Source: Pseudofrankia saprophytica
Lineage (GTDB): Bacteria > Actinomycetota > Actinomycetes > Frankiales > Frankiaceae
Reading direction: 5' to 3'
NCBI RefSeq assembly: GCF_000235425.2
Contig: NZ_KI912267.1
Coordinates: 580,337-644,336 of the forward strand
DNA length: 64,000 nt
A program made the translations under genes and the position numbers. Positions 60,473-64,000 of the stretch are shown here, one piece after another (position 1 is the stretch's first letter; the number at the start of each line of letters is the position of its first letter). The notes under the pieces were generated by a model. It searched no databases. It worked only from the letters and a program-made list of their open reading frames with translations, and had not been told where the DNA came from.

Positions 60473-61957
60473 ATGGGACGAGCAGCGACCAAGAACGCCC
60501 ATAAGGCTGGCCACGGTGCCCTGAGCGCGGACCTGGACCGGCCCGCGTCGACGCCGCGGGAGACAGCAGGGCCGCGGGACACAGCGAAGCCAGGGGACAC
60601 AGCGAAGCCTCGGGACACGGCGAAGAAGGCGCGCGGGGCGAAGCACGACAGCAAGGGCGCCGGCAAGATCGGCAAGAAGACCGGCAAACGGGCGGCTGCC
60701 AAGGCGGCGACCGCCACGGCCCCGGTCGGGTCCGGCCCGGCGACCACTCCCGGCGACCCGGCCAGACCCGGCGCGATGGGCGGAGCCGGCACGATGAGCG
60801 GTGCCTCCGGCGCCGTGGTGGACGCGATCATTGCGGCGGCGCTGGGCGAGGCGGTGGCGGAGTCACTCACCGACACCCTCACCGAGTCGATCAACGAGTC
60901 GTTCACCGAGATGATGGCGGGCGGGCTGGCCACCGCTCTGGAGCAGGCGCTCACCCAGACCGTCTCCGCGGCGGTGGCCCACGAGCTCCCCGGCGCGCTG
61001 GCGGCCGTGGTCACCGCCGACGCCGCCGCCCGCGCCCACCCCCACCCCCCAGCCAGCCTGGACATGGCGGAGTCGGCTCCGGCCGGGCCTCGCGGCGTCG
61101 GCATGGTCGACATGTCGGCCGGGTCTTCGACACCGTCCGGCGTCGACACGCACCCGGTAGCGCTGGCCGCGGCGCGGTCGGTGTGGGAGTCGCTGCCGCC
61201 CAGGCGGCTCCCGGTCCTGCCCGGCCTGGACGTGACCGCGCGGCGGGCGGCGGCGAGCGATCCCGAACGCGTCGGGGGCGACTGGTACGACATCACGGCG
61301 CTCTCGGCGGACACCGCCGTCCTCGACCTCGGTGACGTGGGCGGGCACGGCCCCGGCGCCGCGGCGCTGATGGCGGAGCTGTGCCACGCGACCCGCGCCT
61401 ACGCCCTGCTCGACCTGCCGCCGTCCGAGATCACCACCCGGCTGGCGGACGTGCTGTTCGCGGGTGGCCACCAAGCGATCGCCTCGGCCGTGACGGCCCG
61501 GTTCGACATCCCGACCGGCCACCTGACCTGGTGCAACGCTGGCCACCCGCCGCCGGTGCTCGTCGGCTCCGACGGGGCGGTGTCGTTCCTCGGCGACGTG
61601 CACGGCCCGCTGCTCGGGGCCGCGCCGGGAGCCGGTCCCGGGGTAAGCGCCGGCGGGGACGTCGACGGGCGGGCCGGAACCGAGTACGCGCAGAGCACCA
61701 TCACGATGCCGGTCGGCGCGACCGTCCTGTTCTACTCGGCCGGTCTGGTCGACGGGTCGGGCACACCGCTCGCCGAGCGCCTCGACGCGCTCGCGGCCGC
61801 CGTCTCCAGCGCCTTCGCCGGCGTCCCGCCACTCGCGGCCGCCTGTGACGCGCTGCTCGCCGAGTTGTCCGGCGGCCGTCCGTCCCAGGGCCAGGAGCCC
61901 TCGGCGGAGTCCCGGCGAGACGCCGACGCCTGCCTCCTGGCCGCCCGGCTCTGCTGA
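60473..61957 (+). CDS. SpoIIE/PP2C-type serine phosphatase
   Basis: 494 residues. The N-terminal 70 residues are Lys/Thr/Ala-rich with four hexapeptide repeats of RDTAKP type; a helical amphipathic region follows (about 105-200). The phosphatase domain (about 255-490) has ERVGGDWYDI, LDLGDVGGHGPGAAALMAEL and WCNAGHPPPVLVG, the metal-binding signatures of PPM/SpoIIE enzymes. No kinase or sensor domain was recognised. Substrates might be an anti-sigma antagonist or a protein of the neighbouring CHAT-type system. ATG 60473 or GTG 60467 could start it. Confidence 0.88.
   Translation: MGRAATKNAHKAGHGALSADLDRPASTPRETAGPRDTAKPGDTAKPRDTAKKARGAKHDSKGAGKIGKKTGKRAAAKAATATAPVGSGPATTPGDPARPGAMGGAGTMSGASGAVVDAIIAAALGEAVAESLTDTLTESINESFTEMMAGGLATALEQALTQTVSAAVAHELPGALAAVVTADAAARAHPHPPASLDMAESAPAGPRGVGMVDMSAGSSTPSGVDTHPVALAAARSVWESLPPRRLPVLPGLDVTARRAAASDPERVGGDWYDITALSADTAVLDLGDVGGHGPGAAALMAELCHATRAYALLDLPPSEITTRLADVLFAGGHQAIASAVTARFDIPTGHLTWCNAGHPPPVLVGSDGAVSFLGDVHGPLLGAAPGAGPGVSAGGDVDGRAGTEYAQSTITMPVGATVLFYSAGLVDGSGTPLAERLDALAAAVSSAFAGVPPLAAACDALLAELSGGRPSQGQEPSAESRRDADACLLAARLC
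60557..60628 (+). repeat. Four 18-bp tandem repeats encoding RDTAKP-type hexapeptides
   Basis: Units of 18 bases, one early diverged and three close copies sharing GGGACACAGCGAAGCC, encode RETAGP, RDTAKP, GDTAKP and RDTAKK in the phosphatase N-terminus. In-frame repeats of this kind can expand and contract without frame loss. Confidence 0.85.
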
Positions 61958-62691
61958 CCAAGAGCGGTCAGACGCGGTTGCGACACAGACCAGACGCCGC
62001 GCAGACGCGACCTCCGGGCACTGACCCAAACGGTCGCTGACCTGCGCGCGCCGACTTCCGCGCACGGACTTCCACGCGTCCGGCCCTTCGCGCTCCGGCC
62101 GCCCGCCGGCCAGGGCCGGCGACACCGGACGAATCTGCCCGCTCCCCGTATTTCGACCATTTCCGCGGCAGACGGGACTGGTCTACTGGCGTCGCCGGAG
62201 ACGGCAGCGATGACGCCAACCGATCGGGGGATGCGATGGAACCGAGCAACCGATAGAGCCGCCCGCCGCCCGCCGCCCGCTGCGACGGGCGGGCACGGCG
62301 GCTCGCCAGTCCGGCTCACCCAGGACCCACAAGGTGCCGATGTGGCCGACATTTGTCCAGTCGAGACGAATCGCCCTCAACCGGGCGATCCGCTGAGGCA
62401 AGTTGTCCAGCTCCTGTCTCACACATCTCGACATCTTGGGCACATTCTGGTCACCACGACCAGCCAGCTGGTTGCCCCGGCCGCGGCGTCGCCGTCGCTG
62501 CCGGGGTTTCCGGATCCCCGCCCGGCAGGTCCGCCGGTGGGGCGAGGTCCATATCGACGGATCTTCTGAGAACGCGCCGCGGCCACAGGGCGGTCGACGC
62601 CTGGTACGGGGAGGCGTCGGCCGCGGGCGGTGGCTCGCGGCGCGGCTGGCCGGCGGAACCGCCGGCCAAGCACACAAACACGGGACAGGAG
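61958..62691. other. Gene-poor segment after the phosphatase
   Basis: About 730 bases in which no frame convinces. The part 62340-62470 is less GC-rich than its surroundings and contains a CTGGTC/GACCAG hairpin at 62447-62463; it could be a leader or small RNA, or simply intergenic. Open frames on both strands are Arg/Pro-rich or lack a ribosome site. Confidence 0.4.
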
Positions 62692-62874
62692 ATGGGCAGC
62701 AGCATGCGCGGGTCAGGGAAGACCGCCGAGACCGCCAGCACCACTACCAGGACCATCAGCACCGACGCCACCGGCGGTGGCGCCGGGTGGGCCCGCTGCG
62801 ACGGCACCGGCGGCGAGAACGAGGAGCCGAGGAGCATGAGCCAGACCGGCGGGGGCCAGGTACGGACCGCCTGA
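62692..62874 (+). CDS. Possible 60-residue Ser/Thr/Gly-rich peptide
   Basis: ATG 62692 is directly preceded by AGGAG; ATG 62704, twelve bases after that site, is the better-spaced start. The peptide is MRGSGKTAETASTTTRTIST then a GGGAGWARCDGTGG segment and a polar tail, with a single Cys. It is not similar to any family I know; size and composition would fit a modified peptide precursor, but no maturation enzyme is adjacent. Confidence 0.25.
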   Translation: MGSSMRGSGKTAETASTTTRTISTDATGGGAGWARCDGTGGENEEPRSMSQTGGGQVRTA

Positions 62875-63003
62875 CGCCGGCCCAGCGACACGGCCCGCGC
62901 GGGATGACACGTCGGCGTCGCCGGTCACCGCGCGGGTCGGCCGGCGAGCTCGCCCGTGCTCACTGATCCACGGCGGGACCGGGGCACGCGCGCGGGACGG
63001 CGT

Positions 63004-64000
63004 TCAGGTCCAGCGCAGGCCGTAGCACAGGCCGAGCGCGAGGGGGCCGAAGCGGGCCGACGCCTCCCCCGCTCCGTCCAGTGGCACGCCCGTGAGGTCG
63101 ATGGCGGGGTCCTCGACCGCGCGCAGCGGCAGACCGTCCAGCCGCTGCACCTCGGGATCGGCGCCGTCCGGGAACCGCACCCGCAGGTCCAGCGCGTCGC
63201 AGCGGATCGTCGGGACCATGGCGTAGCGCGGCGCCATCGGCTGACCCTCCGGCAGCCGCCACACACACCCGAACTCGTGCCGCTCCTCGGCGCCCAGCGG
63301 ATGCGGCAGCCGCAGCACCGGGGAGAAGAGGGTGTCGCCCCGCCGGTCGAGCCGGACGATCCGGCCACCGAACATCACGTCCACCTCGAGCCCGCGCGGG
63401 CTGGCCGGCGCGCCCGGCGGGCGGGGCAGGCTCATCGACACCGCCACCTCCGCGAGCCCGTCCCGCACCGCGACGATCCGCCTCGACTCCAGCAGCTCGG
63501 GCGTCGGCGTGTCGAGCCGCATCAACGCTCGCACCCGCTCCACGTACCAACCGGTCGTCCCGACAGCCGGGTCCGGGCCCGCTCCCGGACCGCGCGGCGC
63601 CCGCTCGTCGCGTCCCTGCCCGACGCCGTTCGGGCCAGCACCGTTCGGGCCAGCACCCGTGATGATCATCTCGGCGAGCAGCCGGAAGGCCTCCTGGCCA
63701 CGGCGGCGCAGGGTACGCGGATCCCGGTCGAACTCGACGGCGAGCCAGTTGAGCCGCTCGGTCAACAGCCGGTGGCCGGCTCGCGGGTCCACGCCGAGGG
63801 CGACGCTGGCGACCAGGCACAGATCCTCGGGCAGCGCCTCCAGCCACTCGCCGAGCCACTCCACCAGCCGGGACCGCGACGGGCCGCCGGGCAGGTCGCC
63901 GAGCGCGGCGTAGTGGCGCAGCAACGGCCCGGTCCTGGCGTCGAGGTTCGCGGCCCGCAGGCCACGGCCGCGAGCGAGCGTCCGCAACTCGTCGTGCAGG
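63004..64000 (-). CDS. Putative regulator with C-terminal beta-rich domain (5' end outside window)
   Basis: The frame is open to the last base of the window, so the start is outside; a TTG at 63987 is internal. The N-terminal visible part (LRTLARGRGLRAANLDARTG, LCLVASVALGV, WLAVEFDRDPRTLRRRGQEA) matches a helical module of Streptomyces-type regulators with a preceding HTH. The C-terminal about 170 residues are beta-rich with RLPHPLGAEERHEFGCVWRL and end LGLCYGLRW, resembling the C-terminal domains of the genes at 32769 and 33926. A Gly/Pro/Asn repeat linker (GAGPNGAGPNGVG) separates them. Function unknown; transcriptional control is inferred. Confidence 0.65.
   Translation of the reverse strand, partial: LHDELRTLARGRGLRAANLDARTGPLLRHYAALGDLPGGPSRSRLVEWLGEWLEALPEDLCLVASVALGVDPRAGHRLLTERLNWLAVEFDRDPRTLRRRGQEAFRLLAEMIITGAGPNGAGPNGVGQGRDERAPRGPGAGPDPAVGTTGWYVERVRALMRLDTPTPELLESRRIVAVRDGLAEVAVSMSLPRPPGAPASPRGLEVDVMFGGRIVRLDRRGDTLFSPVLRLPHPLGAEERHEFGCVWRLPEGQPMAPRYAMVPTIRCDALDLRVRFPDGADPEVQRLDGLPLRAVEDPAIDLTGVPLDGAGEASARFGPLALGLCYGLRWT

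Noticed and set aside
60863-62125. Minus open frame of 420 codons opposite the PP2C gene
   Set aside because: Antisense shadow; the + frame carries the phosphatase motifs.
62183-62677. Opposed open frames in the gap after the phosphatase
   Set aside because: Neither strand shows a domain, ribosome site or protein-like composition over its length.

Overview
This is a very GC-rich actinobacterial window. A Frankia-type actinomycete is my best guess, inferred from base composition, frequent GTG starts, pervasive ATGA/GTGA stop-start overlaps, a PdtaR-type ANTAR regulator near polA, and an AftD-like arabinosyltransferase. No species can be proven from the sequence.

Left, core-like part (1-23.4 kb): an envelope-polysaccharide operon on + (flippase-like protein cut by the window edge, GT4 glycosyltransferase, AftD-like GT-C arabinofuranosyltransferase); a GGDEF-EAL-GAF-GAF protein; convergent polA; a divergent PaaI-type thioesterase; then a minus-strand set of linked genes: PdtaR-like ANTAR response regulator, membrane-anchored ligand-binding protein, lipoprotein ligand-binding protein, LivH, LivM, LivG. 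No LivF ATPase is present in the window.

Integrated element and accessory region (23.45-43.4 kb): the element sits at the 3' end of an odd tRNA gene (CAA anticodon but a short variable loop). The tail of a large serine recombinase is encoded antisense to the 3' half of that tRNA. Going right, mostly on minus and mostly coupled: recombinase, a serine-less resolvase-domain protein, a ribbon-helix-helix protein, a DNA methyltransferase, a replication-relaxation protein, a TraD/TcpA-like coupling ATPase, and a run of at least ten tiny, largely membrane, proteins. Divergent from these is a gene of less GC-rich composition behind a 26-bp perfect palindrome. Then come a two-membrane-segment sensor-like protein with short leader ORFs, small regulators, a GNAT acetyltransferase, a 1324-aa protein joining a MerR-like HTH to a nuclease-like segment, and scraps of small genes. 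No right attachment site was found.

Right part (43.5-64 kb): two head-to-head CHAT protease-STAND NTPase-TPR genes forming a large inverted repeat with near-identical DNA patches; a 5'-truncated metallophosphoesterase at the far end of the second copy; htpG, nhaA and a DsbA-like thioredoxin protein; a third CHAT-family protein whose two catalytic residues are lost and which instead carries a nucleotide-cyclase-like domain and an EAD-like C-terminus; a divergent SpoIIE/PP2C phosphatase; and a partial regulator. The three CHAT-family genes plus the phosphatase look like an NTP-dependent conflict or signalling island and are the most interesting part of the window.
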